A stretch of DNA of 64,000 bases, from NCBI RefSeq assembly GCF_001320245.1, contig NZ_BCBA01000012.1:62001-126000 (forward strand), written 5' to 3'. This document shows positions 32,070 to 41,200 of the stretch, piece by piece (position 1 is the first letter of the stretch; each line of letters opens with the position of its first letter). Source of the stretch: Pseudomonas sp. NBRC 111124. Its GTDB lineage: Bacteria; Pseudomonadota; Gammaproteobacteria; Pseudomonadales; Pseudomonadaceae. The notes under the pieces were generated by a model. That model was not told where the DNA came from. It saw only the letters and a list, made by a program, of their open reading frames with translations, and made no database searches. The position numbers were made by a program, and so were the translations under genes.

Positions 32070-32378
32070 TCAACCAGCCTCTACCATCCCCTCGCTGTAG
32101 GCCTTCAACCAGCGCAGTACCTGCACAGGCTCCCAACGCCCGGGGTCATAGAGTGCATAGACCAGGCCCTGGTAACCCACGACATCCAGCCCCCGGTGGT
32201 AACCGGCACGCTGGAACAAGGCCTCGATCTCGGCAAAACAGGTGTTGAAATGCACCTTGCCGAATGGCGTGCGGTCATCGGTGACCAGGCCTTCGAGGCG
32301 CAATTCCAGCACAGCGTCGCACACCCGCTCCACCGGCATGCGGTTGACGCTGTACTTGAGTTGCTCGACGTTGAGCAT
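32070..32378 (-). CDS. Unrecognised 102-residue protein behind a LexA box
   Basis: Starts MLNVEQLKYSVNRMPVERVC; a mixed alpha/beta small soluble protein with no signal peptide or membrane segment and a tyrosine/tryptophan-rich second half (GYHRGLDVVGYQGLVYALYD, WEPVQVLRWLKAY). I do not recognise the family. AGGTGA precedes the ATG at 32378 at good spacing. A consensus LexA operator (32394-32409) lies only 16 bases upstream of the start codon, where bound repressor would block transcription, so it is very probably an SOS gene. It is monocistronic or cotranscribed with the pseudouridine synthase 50 bases downstream. A role in DNA damage response is inference from the operator only. Confidence 0.8.
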   Translation of the reverse strand: MLNVEQLKYSVNRMPVERVCDAVLELRLEGLVTDDRTPFGKVHFNTCFAEIEALFQRAGYHRGLDVVGYQGLVYALYDPGRWEPVQVLRWLKAYSEGMVEAG

Positions 32379-32393
32379 GGTTTCACCTCGATA

Positions 32394-32409
32394 CTGTATT
32401 TATATACAG
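32394..32409. promoter_or_regulatory. LexA (SOS) box
   Basis: CTGTATTTATATACAG fits CTG-N10-CAG with an alternating A/T centre, the gamma-proteobacterial LexA consensus (CTGTATATATATACAG) with one central change. It lies 16 bases upstream of the ATG of the 102-residue gene on the minus strand and 40 bases past the stop of the M15-type gene. Confidence 0.88.
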
Positions 32410-32448
32410 CATACGAAGAGCGACACCACTGCGTCAATCGCTCGAATG

Positions 32449-32880
32449 CTATTGCAAGCCAGGCAGATAGCCCGAACCCTTGCGAATGGTCAGTACCTCA
32501 CGGCGCGGCGCGGCTGCCGATACCGACAGATGAACCCAGCTGTCGTACTCCAGGATCAACTGGTCGAACGCCAGGTCACTGTTGCTGATCCGCCGCACCA
32601 CTTCCCGGTTGTCGACGCCGATTATCGTGAAGTCCGCAGCCAGGCCCTCCAGATGCCGGCTGCCTCGTGCCCCACCGACACGCGCATTGACCTGCGCGCT
32701 GCGATATCCGCTGCTAACGATGAGGGGGCGACCGAACAACCCCCGGGCCTGCTCAAGCACCTGGCAAAGCAGGCGCAAATTACTGACGATTTCAGGCGTC
32801 GGGGTATTGTCCAACCCCTCCCTCGCAGCAATTTGCGAAGTAATCAGTTCTTGCAGGGTGAAATGTGGCGTGATCAGCAT
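32449..32880 (-). CDS. Peptidase M15-type D,D-carboxypeptidase (phage-lysin-like)
   Basis: 143-residue single-domain metallopeptidase of the M15_3/VanY-like group. Metal-binding motifs are SRHLEGLAADF (H...D) and the downstream WVHLS; the helical start MLITPHFTLQELITSQIA and PLIVSSGYRSAQVNARVGG are typical of phage-tail and endolysin-related members. There is no signal peptide. The start at ATG 32880 removes 14 residues of an open extension to 32922; the ribosome binding site is weak (GAGAGCC). No holin or phage structural genes are adjacent, so it may be a domesticated lysin. It lies directly upstream of the LexA-box gene on the same strand. Confidence 0.82.
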   Translation of the reverse strand: MLITPHFTLQELITSQIAAREGLDNTPTPEIVSNLRLLCQVLEQARGLFGRPLIVSSGYRSAQVNARVGGARGSRHLEGLAADFTIIGVDNREVVRRISNSDLAFDQLILEYDSWVHLSVSAAAPRREVLTIRKGSGYLPGLQ

Positions 32881-32989
32881 GACAAGGCTCTCGACGACGA
32901 TGCAAAAGTACCGATGAACCATTCAACGGTGCGACATCATCATTTCTGGCCTGTAGGCCATGCACGAGGGCAAGCATTCCCGCTGCCCG

Positions 32990-33229
32990 TCACTGGGCAA
33001 GGAAGGCCACTACCTGTTCGGCATCGAATGGCCAGTGCAGCTCCGCCGCAGTATCGCTGCGCCGCAACACCGGAATGACCAATCCATACCGTTCGAACAA
33101 CGCCTGGTCATCGGCGATGTCGACCAACTCGATCAGCAAGCCGTGTTCAACAAAGGGCATCAGCACGGCTTCGGCCACTTCGCACAAGTGGCACCCGACG
33201 GTACCGAAGAGTTGGCATTCAGGCAGCAT
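32990..33229 (-). CDS. Glutaredoxin-like thiol protein (DUF836 type)
   Basis: 79-residue thioredoxin-fold protein with the redox-active CHLC motif in CQLFGTVGCHLCEVAEAVLM and a cis-proline segment YGLVIPVLRRSDTAAELHWP. It belongs to the glutaredoxin-like DUF836 group of short cytosolic thiol proteins. ATG 33229 was chosen; the frame allows a TTG three codons earlier (33238), and neither has a strong ribosome binding site. It is 75 bases downstream of amt on the same strand and may be cotranscribed. A substrate is not known for the group. Confidence 0.85.
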   Translation of the reverse strand: MLPECQLFGTVGCHLCEVAEAVLMPFVEHGLLIELVDIADDQALFERYGLVIPVLRRSDTAAELHWPFDAEQVVAFLAQ

Positions 33230-33304
33230 GGGAGGCAAAACCCGATTTGGCTGTAGGAAGCACTCATTCTAAGTCTGTCCTGCCCCCTCTGCACCTGACC
33301 CTGC

Positions 33305-34513
33305 TCAATCCTGGCTGGTTGCACCGATCCGGTGCAACGACAGGTCTGCGCCCTGAAACTCCTGTTCATGGCTCAAACGCAGGCCATGCACCTGCCGAAT
33401 CAGGCCGTACACGGCGAAACCACCGACCAGAGCGACCAAGACCCCTGCCAGGCTGCCAAGCAGCTGGCTGATCAAGCTGACCCCGCCTATGCCACCCAGT
33501 GCCGCCTGGCCAAACACCCCACAGGCGATCCCTCCCCACAGGCCACACAAACCGTGCAACGGCCAGACACCAAGCACATCGTCGATCTTCCAGCGGTTCT
33601 GCGCGGCGGTGAAACTCCAGACGAACAGCACACCTGCCACCAAGCCGGTGGCCAGCGCACCGATGGGGTGCATGAGATCGGAGCCGGCACAGATCGCCAC
33701 CAAACCGGCCAGCGGCCCGTTGTGCAGGAAGCCCGGGTCGTTGCGCCCGGCCAGCAAGGCCGCGAGGGTACCGCCGACCATGGCCATCAGCGAGTTGATC
33801 GCCACCAGGCCGCTGACCCCCTGCAGGGTCTGGGCGCTCATCACGTTAAAGCCGAACCAGCCGATGATCAGGATCCACGAGCCCAGCGCCAGAAACGGAA
33901 TGCTCGACGGCGCAAAGGCCACCAGGCGACCGTCGCGATAACGCCCACGCCGAGCCCCCAGCAGCAGTACCGCCGCCAGTGCCAGCCAGCCACCCATGGC
34001 ATGCACCACCACCGAGCCGGCAAAGTCATGGAATGGCGCACCGAAACGAGCCTGCAACCAGGCCTGCACGCCGAAATTGCCATTCCACACCACGCCCTCG
34101 AAGAAAGGGTAGATGAACGCCACGATCAGCGCCGTGGCGCACAGCTGCGGTGCAAACCGCGCGCGTTCGGCGATCCCCCCCGAGATGATCGCGGGAATCG
34201 CCGCAGCGAAGGTCAGCAGAAAAAAGCATTTGACCAGTGCATAGCCGTGATCCATGGCCAGCTGCGACGCAGGCTGCAAGAAATTCACGCCATAGGCGAT
34301 CCAGTAGCCGATAAAGAAGTACACCAGCGCAGAGATAGCGAAGTCGCTGAGGATTTTCGACAGCGCGTTCACTTGGTTCTTGTGGCGCACGGTGCCCACT
34401 TCGAGGAAGGCGAACCCGGCGTGCATGGCGAGCACCAGAATGGCGCCCATGAGGATGAACAGGGTATTGGAGCCGTGGACCAGAGAGTCCATCGCGCTGT
34501 GCATGTTTTCCAT
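33305..34513 (-). CDS. amt: Ammonium transporter Amt
   Basis: 402-residue Amt/MEP/Rh channel protein with about 11 transmembrane helices. Family hallmarks are present: GFAFLEVGTVRHKN, DFAGSVVVHAMGGWLALAAV with the pore histidine, and LHGLCGLWGGIACGVF with the second. The C-terminal cytosolic tail is short. It carries ammonium across the inner membrane. No glnK gene, the usual partner, is adjacent, so this is likely a secondary copy. The ATG at 34513 was chosen over a GTG ten codons earlier. NtrC-like palindromes TGCACC-N5-GGTGC(A/C) lie 57 bases upstream of the start and inside the last codons. No sigma-54 promoter with correct spacing was found. Confidence 0.93.
   Translation of the reverse strand: MENMHSAMDSLVHGSNTLFILMGAILVLAMHAGFAFLEVGTVRHKNQVNALSKILSDFAISALVYFFIGYWIAYGVNFLQPASQLAMDHGYALVKCFFLLTFAAAIPAIISGGIAERARFAPQLCATALIVAFIYPFFEGVVWNGNFGVQAWLQARFGAPFHDFAGSVVVHAMGGWLALAAVLLLGARRGRYRDGRLVAFAPSSIPFLALGSWILIIGWFGFNVMSAQTLQGVSGLVAINSLMAMVGGTLAALLAGRNDPGFLHNGPLAGLVAICAGSDLMHPIGALATGLVAGVLFVWSFTAAQNRWKIDDVLGVWPLHGLCGLWGGIACGVFGQAALGGIGGVSLISQLLGSLAGVLVALVGGFAVYGLIRQVHGLRLSHEQEFQGADLSLHRIGATSQD
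33320..33336. promoter_or_regulatory. Perfect NtrC-type palindrome in the 3' end of amt
   Basis: TGCACC-GATCC-GGTGCA, extended by T/A to TTGCACC...GGTGCAA, matches the NtrC enhancer consensus TGCACC-N5-GGTGCA exactly. It is coding for the last residues of Amt and lies about 90 bases upstream of the glutaredoxin-like gene. Function is uncertain. Confidence 0.4.
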
Positions 34514-34828
34514 GTAAGTGGCAGACCTGCTGAAAGAAAGCACCAGGACAGTTCAAGAACCTGCATCCCTGCACCGAATCGGTGCCAGCTTCTACCCTGT
34601 TTTGCCGAAATGGGCGCAGCCTGCGTGGTTTTTTCTTGGGTTTGTCGTGGATTGGGTTAAGGTTTATCGGTATGCGCCAAGGTCGTCGCCCCGGTTCGGC
34701 GCACCGCACCGGGGGACGCCCCGCGTTGTGGCAAATCTCAATAGCAAGGGTCATACCAGCGCCGCTAGTGAACCTTCCACGCACCCCGTCACTCGAACTA
34801 CCTACCACACCTACACAGGGAGAGCTCA
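34514..34828. other. Divergent intergenic region amt / DUF883 gene
   Basis: 315 bases containing the NtrC-like palindrome at 34570-34586 and A+T-rich stretches near 34640-34670 that could hold promoters. Open frames crossing it on the minus strand are in frames antisense or alternative to amt and are not supported. Confidence 0.5.
34570..34586. promoter_or_regulatory. NtrC-type palindrome upstream of amt
   Basis: TGCACC-GAATC-GGTGCC, one base from the NtrC consensus, lies 57 bases upstream of the amt ATG in the amt/yqjD-like divergent region. It fits nitrogen control of an ammonium channel, but its closeness to the start and the absence of a visible sigma-54 promoter are reservations. Confidence 0.5.
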
Positions 34829-35143
34829 ATGGCCAGCAAATCGGCAAAGACTGCACAAGAGATACTGATGGCTGACTTCCAGGCCTTGGTCCGTGATACT
34901 GAGAAACTGCTGGCCGATACCGCCAACCTGGCGGGCGATCAGGCCGACGAGCTGCGCGAGCAGATCCACGACCGCCTGACCCAAGCCCGCGAAACCCTGC
35001 AACTGACCCAGGATTCAGTGCGCGAGCGCGGCCAGGCCGCACTGGGCAGCGCCGAACAGTACGTCCAGGAAAACCCCTGGCAGGCCATTGGTATTGCCGC
35101 AGGCGTCGGCTTGCTGATCGGCCTGCTGGCCAATCGGCGTTGA
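34829..35143 (+). CDS. DUF883/ElaB-YqjD family membrane-anchored protein
   Basis: 104-residue protein: a soluble amphipathic helical part rich in Ala, Gln, Glu and Arg (LVRDTEKLLADTANLAGDQA, LTQARETLQLTQDSVRERGQ) and a C-terminal transmembrane anchor WQAIGIAAGVGLLIGLLANR. E. coli YqjD and ElaB bind stationary-phase ribosomes and tether them to the inner membrane, so this may do the same. GGGAGAG precedes the ATG at 34829. It is the first of three genes (34829-35853) with small gaps or overlaps, the yqjD-yqjE-yqjK-like arrangement. Confidence 0.9.
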   Translation: MASKSAKTAQEILMADFQALVRDTEKLLADTANLAGDQADELREQIHDRLTQARETLQLTQDSVRERGQAALGSAEQYVQENPWQAIGIAAGVGLLIGLLANRR

Positions 35144-35152
35144 GGAGCTCTC

Positions 35153-35527
35153 ATGGAGAATGACAGCATAGGCACCAGCGCCTCGGGCAAGCGCCTGGGC
35201 GCGGCGCTGCTGGGGCTGCTGCACAGCCATATCGAACTGTTCGGCATCGAACTGCAGGAGCAGAAAGGACGCACACTCAGCCTGCTGCTGTTCGCTGGCC
35301 TGGCACTGGTGTTCGCACTGCTGCTGCTGACCGCGTTGTCGGGCTTGTTGCTGGTGCTGCTGTGGGACAGCTATCGCCTGGCCGGTATCATCGGCCTGTG
35401 CATCTTCTATGGCTTGGCGGCGCTGTACTGCGGGCTGCGTCTCAAAGCTGCCGTGTTCGATGAGTCATCGCCATTTGGTGCGACGCTCGAGGAACTGGCC
35501 AAGGACCGGGAGCGCCTGTTGCCATGA
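35153..35527 (+). CDS. Phage holin family / YqjE-like membrane protein
   Basis: 124-residue protein with two adjacent transmembrane helices in the middle (LSLLLFAGLALVFALLLLTA; IGLCIFYGLAALYCGLRLKA) and short cytosolic ends, the YqjE (holin superfamily III) layout. It begins nine bases after the DUF883 gene stops, with GAGGAG as ribosome binding site, and its stop overlaps the next ATG by four bases. Despite the holin name these are chromosomal inner-membrane proteins of unknown role, usually beside yqjD. Confidence 0.87.
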   Translation: MENDSIGTSASGKRLGAALLGLLHSHIELFGIELQEQKGRTLSLLLFAGLALVFALLLLTALSGLLLVLLWDSYRLAGIIGLCIFYGLAALYCGLRLKAAVFDESSPFGATLEELAKDRERLLP

Positions 35528-35853
35528 ACCTGCCTGAACTGCCGAATACCCGCAACCCACGGGAATTGCGCAAGGCACTGCTGCGCCTGCGCATGGAAAT
35601 GCACCGCCAGGAGATACGCCACGAGTCCGGCCAGTTGCTGCAGCCCCTGCAGCGGCTGCGCGGCATGGGCAGCTCGCTGCACGACGGGTTGGGCATCAAG
35701 CACGCGCCGTTGTGGGGCATTGGCGCCGTCGTCGCGCTGGGCTTCCTGACCGGCAAAGGGGTACGCAGCGGCAACCTGAGCCGCCTGGTCCGCTTGGGCA
35801 CCAGCTTGCTGCCGCTGGTGCGCCTCTACCTGCAGGGCAACCGGCGCCCCTGA
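35524..35853 (+). CDS. Hypothetical third gene of the yqjDE-like operon
   Basis: 109-residue basic protein. A charged helical N-terminal half (LRKALLRLRMEMHRQEIRHE) is followed by a hydrophobic stretch APLWGIGAVVALGFLTGKGV and a second amphipathic stretch (LGTSLLPLVRLYLQG). It overlaps the holin-like gene by four bases (ATGA), so translation is coupled. It holds the place of yqjK in enterobacteria, and its size and layout are similar, but I cannot claim direct homology. A terminator follows nine bases after its stop. Confidence 0.8.
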   Translation: MNLPELPNTRNPRELRKALLRLRMEMHRQEIRHESGQLLQPLQRLRGMGSSLHDGLGIKHAPLWGIGAVVALGFLTGKGVRSGNLSRLVRLGTSLLPLVRLYLQGNRRP

Positions 35854-35861
35854 ACGCCCTT

Positions 35862-35889
35862 ACCGGCCCTGGTCCCACAGGGCCGGTTT
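35862..35889 (+). terminator. Terminator after the yqjDE-like operon
   Basis: ACCGGCCCT (35862-35870) and AGGGCCGGT (35879-35887) form a 9-base stem with an 8-base loop, ending in TTTC. It separates the operon from dgt. Confidence 0.8.
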
Positions 35890-35958
35890 CGATCTCCCCC
35901 TTGCACGCCTGCTCACGACACCGGAAGCTATACCCTTCGATCGACAGGAGACCGCGCC

Positions 35959-37290
35959 TTGGACTGGCACACCCTGCTCACCCGCGAACGCCTTGGCAAA
36001 GCCCTCTACAGCGCCGAAGAACTGGGCCGCAGCCCTTTCCACAAAGACCATGACCGGATCATCTTCTCAGGGGCCTTCCGCCGCCTGGGGCGCAAGACCC
36101 AGGTCCATCCCGTTTACAGCAACGACCATATCCACACGCGCCTGACCCACTCCCTGGAGGTCAGCTGCGTAGGCCGCTCACTGGGCATGCGCGTGGGTGA
36201 AACACTGCGCGGCAGCCTGCCCGACTGGTGCGAACCCAGCGACCTGGGCATGATCGTGCAATCAGCCTGCCTGGCTCACGACATCGGCAACCCGCCATTC
36301 GGCCACTCCGGCGAAGATGCCATCCGCCACTGGTTCCAGCAGGCAGCCGGGCGTGGCTGGCTGGACGACATGAGTGACGACGAACGTGGCGACTTCCTCA
36401 ACTTCGAGGGCAACGCCCAAGGCTTTCGCGTACTCACCCAGCTCGAATACCACCAGTTCGATGGTGGTACCCGGCTCACCTACGCCACCCTTGGCACTTA
36501 CCTCAAATACCCTTGGACAGCCCGGCACGCCGACGCCCTCGGGTACAAGAAGCACAAATTCGGCTGCTACCAGAGCGAACTGCCACTGCTCGAACAGATT
36601 GCCCGCAAGCTCGGTCTACCGCTGCTCGAAGATCAGCGCTGGGCCCGTCACCCACTGGTCTACCTGATGGAGGCGGCAGATGACATCTGCTACGCCTTGA
36701 TCGACCTGGAAGACGGCCTGGAGATGGAGCTGCTGCATTACGCCGAAGTCGAGGCGCTGTTGCTCGACCTGGTGGGCGACGACTTGCCGGAAACCTATCG
36801 CCAGCTTGGCCCTGCCGACTCCCGTCGACGCAAACTGGCCATACTGCGTGGCAAAGCTATCGAACACCTGACCAACGCGGCTGCCCGCGCCTTTGTCGAG
36901 CAGCAGCAGGCGCTGCTGAGCGGGCACCTGAGCGGCGACCTGGTCGAGCACATGCACGGCCCGGCCAAGCGCTGCGTATTGCAGGCCAAAGACATGGCGC
37001 GCAACAAGATTTTCCAGGACAAACGCAAGACGCTGCATGAGATCGGCGCCTACACCACGCTGGAAATTCTACTCAACACGTTCTGTGGTGCCGCCCTGGA
37101 GCAGCACGGCGGGCGTGCCCCTTCGTTCAAGAGCCGGCGTGTGCTCGACCTGATCGGCAACAACGCCCCCAACCCACGCGACTCGCTGCACAAGGCGTTC
37201 CTGCGCATGATCGATTTCATCGCCGGCATGACCGACAGCTATGCCAGCGAAATGGCTCGGGAAATGACCGGGCATTCCAGCCCCATCTGA
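35959..37290 (+). CDS. dgt: Deoxyguanosinetriphosphate triphosphohydrolase (dGTPase)
   Basis: 443-residue HD-superfamily enzyme that splits dGTP (or other dNTPs) to deoxynucleoside and tripolyphosphate. Metal-binding residues are seen in [11 protein letters not shown] and [20 protein letters not shown] (HD), with the later [17 protein letters not shown] giving the last Asp. The product begins (M)[20 protein letters not shown] from a TTG codon at 35959 with AGGAG nine bases upstream; no in-frame ATG fits the family start. It is monocistronic after a terminator. The shorter dGTPase-like type common in Pseudomonas may accept several dNTPs. Confidence 0.92.
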   Translation: MDWHTLLTRERLGKALYSAEELGRSPFHKDHDRIIFSGAFRRLGRKTQVHPVYSNDHIHTRLTHSLEVSCVGRSLGMRVGETLRGSLPDWCEPSDLGMIVQSACLAHDIGNPPFGHSGEDAIRHWFQQAAGRGWLDDMSDDERGDFLNFEGNAQGFRVLTQLEYHQFDGGTRLTYATLGTYLKYPWTARHADALGYKKHKFGCYQSELPLLEQIARKLGLPLLEDQRWARHPLVYLMEAADDICYALIDLEDGLEMELLHYAEVEALLLDLVGDDLPETYRQLGPADSRRRKLAILRGKAIEHLTNAAARAFVEQQQALLSGHLSGDLVEHMHGPAKRCVLQAKDMARNKIFQDKRKTLHEIGAYTTLEILLNTFCGAALEQHGGRAPSFKSRRVLDLIGNNAPNPRDSLHKAFLRMIDFIAGMTDSYASEMAREMTGHSSPI

Positions 37291-37572
37291 AGACACGGCA
37301 GCGTCGCCCGGTGCAATGCCAAGCGGCGCTCCTTGCTGTTCGGAAATTTCCTACAAGTAACGCTAGCTGACTAAACAGCAACTAAACAGGAGACAAAAAG
37401 TTACCAAAACACCGTTGGCTGCGAAGTAAATTCTTACACTTCGTAGCCCAATTTGACTTCAGCTGTAAGCCGTTTCCCATATATAGCGAATCTCCATGCC
37501 GCGTGCCCCTGATGACTTGCAACTGGGGTAAGGTGCGTCCTGCCTCCGCCATCCGCCGCAGGGAACTTAAAC
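37291..37572. other. Regulatory region upstream of the BvgA-like gene
   Basis: About 280 bases, notably A+T-rich near 37330-37450, between dgt and the response regulator. It contains an inverted repeat, GCTGCGAAGT (37418-37427) and ACTTCGTAGC (37438-37447), with nine of ten positions paired around ten bases, a candidate operator about 130 bases before the start codon. No gene is supported. Confidence 0.55.
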
Positions 37573-38193
37573 ATGAATACTGTATTTATTGTCGATGACC
37601 ATCCCGTCATCCGCCTTGCTGTTCGCATGTTGCTTGAAAACCAGAATTACAAGGTCGTGGGCGAATCGGACAACGGCGTGGATGCCATGCAGCTGATTCG
37701 TGAAACCCAGCCAGAACTGGTGATACTGGACATCAGCATCCCCAGGCTTGACGGCTTGGAGGTACTGTCGCGCTTCCAGGCCATGGCCCTGCCGCTGAAG
37801 GTTCTGATCCTCACCGCGCAGTCCCCGGCCTTGTTCGCCGTCCGTTGCATGCACTCAGGCGCGGCAGGCTATGTATGCAAGCAGGAGGATTTGAGCGAAC
37901 TGCTCAGTGCGATCAAAGCCGTGCTTGCTGGATATAACTATTTCCCCAGTCAGGCCATTCACAGCAACCACGAAACAGCGGATTCCGATCTGCGCCTTTT
38001 CCGACTCGTTAACGACAGGGAACTGATGGTCCTGCAACTTTTTGCCCAAGGCCGCAGCAATCAGGAGATCGCCAAAGGGATGTTTCTGAGCAACAAGACC
38101 GTCAGCACTTACAAGAAGCGACTCATGCAGAAACTGCAGGTCAACTCCTTGGTCGATCTGATTGAAATGGCCAAACGCAACGCGCTGGTCTGA
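37573..38193 (+). CDS. BvgA/EvgA-type response regulator
   Basis: 206-residue LuxR-family regulator: receiver (VFIVDDHPVIRLAVRMLLEN, phospho-acceptor Asp near residue 53 in LVILDISIPRLDG, Lys in GYVCKQED) and C-terminal helix-turn-helix (VNDRELMVLQLFAQGRSNQE, LSNKTVSTYKKRLMQKLQV). The receiver-linker pattern is that of BvgA and EvgA. The BvgS-like kinase gene starts eight bases after its stop, so they form one operon. A+T-richer upstream DNA with an inverted repeat suggests a controlled, perhaps self-regulated promoter. Confidence 0.92.
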   Translation: MNTVFIVDDHPVIRLAVRMLLENQNYKVVGESDNGVDAMQLIRETQPELVILDISIPRLDGLEVLSRFQAMALPLKVLILTAQSPALFAVRCMHSGAAGYVCKQEDLSELLSAIKAVLAGYNYFPSQAIHSNHETADSDLRLFRLVNDRELMVLQLFAQGRSNQEIAKGMFLSNKTVSTYKKRLMQKLQVNSLVDLIEMAKRNALV

Positions 38194-38200
38194 GGTCTTG

Positions 38201-41200
38201 ATGGTGCAATTGACTACCTGCCTGGGCCTGGTCCTGGCGCTGGCCTGCGATCTGGCGCAGGCTTCATCCCATGAAGCTGTGCCCTATACACTGCTGGCCC
38301 GTTCTTCAACCGTGACGCAAAGCCCGCCATTGACGGATCAGCAATCGCAGTGGCTGCAGGGCCGGCACGCCTTGGTCCTGGGCACCTCGGCGCCCGACTA
38401 TCCACCCTTCGACATCACTGGAGGCGGCCAGGTCTACCAGGGCCTCACCGCCGAATATGCCAGCCTGATCGGCAAGGCGCTGAACCTCCCGGTGCAGGTC
38501 ATGCGCTACCCGCACAGGCAAGCGGCGGTTAAGGCGCTCAAACGAGGCGAAATCGACCTGTTAGGTAGTGCCAATGGTTATGAAGCGGCAACCGAGGGAC
38601 TGGCGCTTTCGCACCCCTATGCCGTTGACCAGCCCGTGCTGGTCACTCGGGAGGATGAACAGCAGCCCCTCAACGGTGGCCTGGCCGGCATGCGCCTGGG
38701 CATGCTCTATCACTACCTGCCCGAGGAGCACGTACATGCAGCCTACCCCAAGGCCGAGGTGCTGGCGTTCGGCTCCTCCACCCAGGCACTCAATGCCGTA
38801 GCATTTGGCCAGGCCGATGTGTTCATCGGCGACACCATTTCGACACACTACCAACTCAATCGCGGTCACTTGCCACGCTTGCGCATGGCCAGTTTCGGCC
38901 AGCACGAAAACGTGGGTTTCAGTTTTGCCATGCGCGCTGAAGACGCGCAGCTCAAGCGCCTGGTCAATGCAACGCTCGACCGTCAGTCCAGTGCCGTGCG
39001 GGCCAGCATTCAAAAGCGCTGGAGCGCGGGCGGCGATCTGCTGCTGAGCGATCGCAAACTCCAGCTGACGCCCGAGGAAGAGCAGTGGCTGCTCAGCCAC
39101 CCGATCATGCAGGTTGCCATCGACGAAACGGCGGCTCCGCTTTCCTATTTCGATGGCAGTGGCCATTTTCGCGGGATAACCGCCGACCTGCTGGACCTGC
39201 TACGTCTGCGTACCGGCCTTCGCTTCGAGGTGCAACGGGCCAATGGTATTGCTGACATGCTTGCCCGCTTGGAAAACGGTCGGGTAAACATGATTGCCGC
39301 GATCGCCAGCGATGGGATCACTGACAAACGCCTGCTCCTCAGCCGCCCCTATCTCGAAAGCCCGCATGTGCTGGTTACCCGCGCTACAGACAAACAGTTC
39401 GGCTCACTGGAGCAACTGAACGGGCATCGCATTGCGATTTCCCGTTACAGCAACCTGGACGATCTGCTGGCTACCCGCTTTCCACAAATCGGCTGGGTCG
39501 AGACCGAGAGCCCCTACTATTCCGTGGCACTGCTCAGCAGTGGTGCCGTCGATGCGGTGATCACGCCCCTGATCGACGCCAATCACGCCTTGGCCGGTGA
39601 CAGCGACCTGATCATTCGCAGCACGGTGAGCGGCGAGCCGGCGATCTTCGCCATGGCCACCCGCGAACAGGACATGCCGCTTGCCACCATCCTCAACAAG
39701 GCTTTGCTGAGTATTTCGCCGGAAGAGCTGGGGGTCATAAACAGTCGTTGGCGCGGCTACGATGTGCATGAAAATGCCAGCTGGCCAGCCTTGCGCCGCC
39801 TGGTCCTGCAAGTGCTGTTGGGCACTGGCGTGTTGCTGTTGCTGGCCCTGATCTGGAACGCCCGCCTTCGGGGCCAGATCAAGCAGCGCCAACACGCCGA
39901 ACGCGCGCTGAACGATCAGCTGGAGTTCATGGGTGCGCTGCTCAACGGCACCCCGCATCCGATGTATGTGCGCGACCGCGAAGGTCGCCTGCAAAGCTGC
40001 AACGCCAGCTACCTCGATGCCGTCCAATCCACGCTTGAAGCAGTGGTTGGCAAGCGCCTGGACGAGAGCCCGTTCTCGAGTGCAGAAAACACCCGCCAGA
40101 TCCAGGCCGACTACCAGCAGGTAATGGCTGCTGGCGTGCCGCTGATCATTGATCGGCCTGTGCGTTTCAAGGACAGGGAGATCACCATCTACCACTGGAT
40201 CCTGCCCTATCGTGACTCCTTGGGCGAAGTGCAAGGGATCATTGGCGGCTGGATCGACATCAGCGAGCGCCGCAAGCTGGTGCAGGAACTGCGCGAAGCC
40301 AAGCGCCTGGCCGACGACGCCAACCGCGCCAAGAGCACCTTCCTGGCTACCATCAGCCACGAGATCCGCACCCCGATGAATGCCGTCATTGGCATGCTCG
40401 AACTGGCACTGAGGCGCGCCCTGCAGGGGCAAGCGGACCCCTCGTCGCTGGAAGTCGCCCACCACTCGGCCAGGGACCTGCTTGGCCTGATTGGCGATAT
40501 CCTGGATATCGTGCGCATCGAGTCCGGCCATCTGTCGCTCAGTCCGGAAGCGGTCGACCCTGCGGTACTGGTCGAGTCGGTTGGCCGCGTTTTCGATGGT
40601 CAAGCGCGTCAGAAAGGCCTGGCCCTGCACGTCAGCATCCACCCCAGCGCCCGCGGCCATGCATCACTCGACCCACTGCGCTTCAAGCAGATCCTGTCCA
40701 ACCTTGTCAGCAATGCCATCAAATTCACCGAGCAAGGTCAGATCCACGTCACGCTGGGCTTGCGTGACGAAGGCCCAGGCGTGCGGCCTACGCTGGAACT
40801 CGAAGTGCGTGACAGTGGCATAGGCATTGATGACGATGACTTGCAGCGGCTGTTCAACCCGTTCGTCCAGGCCAACCCCCACAGCCAGGGTGCTCGTGCA
40901 GGTACCGGGCTTGGCCTGGCGATCTGCCACAGCCTGTGCGAGATGATGGGCGCAAACCTGAGCATCAAGAGCCATCCGGGTTTGGGTACCCAGGTTCGCC
41001 TGATGCTGCCGCTAGAGCGCGTCGACACCCCGCCGGCACCCGCACTGGAGGTAGAAGAGGTCGAGGCACCCGCTCCCGACTTGATGGTGTTGGTCATCGA
41101 CGATCACCCTGCCAACCTGATGCTGATGGCGCAGCAACTGGGTTACCTGGGGCTCAGCCATGCCAGTGCCAGCGGTGGACGCGAAGGCCTGGAAAAATGG

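Noticed and set aside
34570..34586. Sigma-54 promoter for amt overlapping the NtrC-like palindrome (TGGCAC on the minus strand)
   Set aside because: The distance between the -24 GG and the next possible -12 GC is two bases too long, and sigma-54 spacing is strict.
34026..35042. 338-codon minus-strand frame spanning the amt start and the DUF883 gene
   Set aside because: It overlaps two well-supported genes in another frame and shows no family resemblance.
35153..35527. Holin of a prophage lysis cassette
   Set aside because: It is embedded in a yqjD-yqjE-like chromosomal operon with four-base overlap to the next gene; no phage genes are adjacent.
37434..37628. 64-codon minus-strand frame in the region upstream of the BvgA-like gene
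   Set aside because: It overlaps the regulator start, has no ribosome binding site and no recognisable protein; the region is better explained as promoter DNA.
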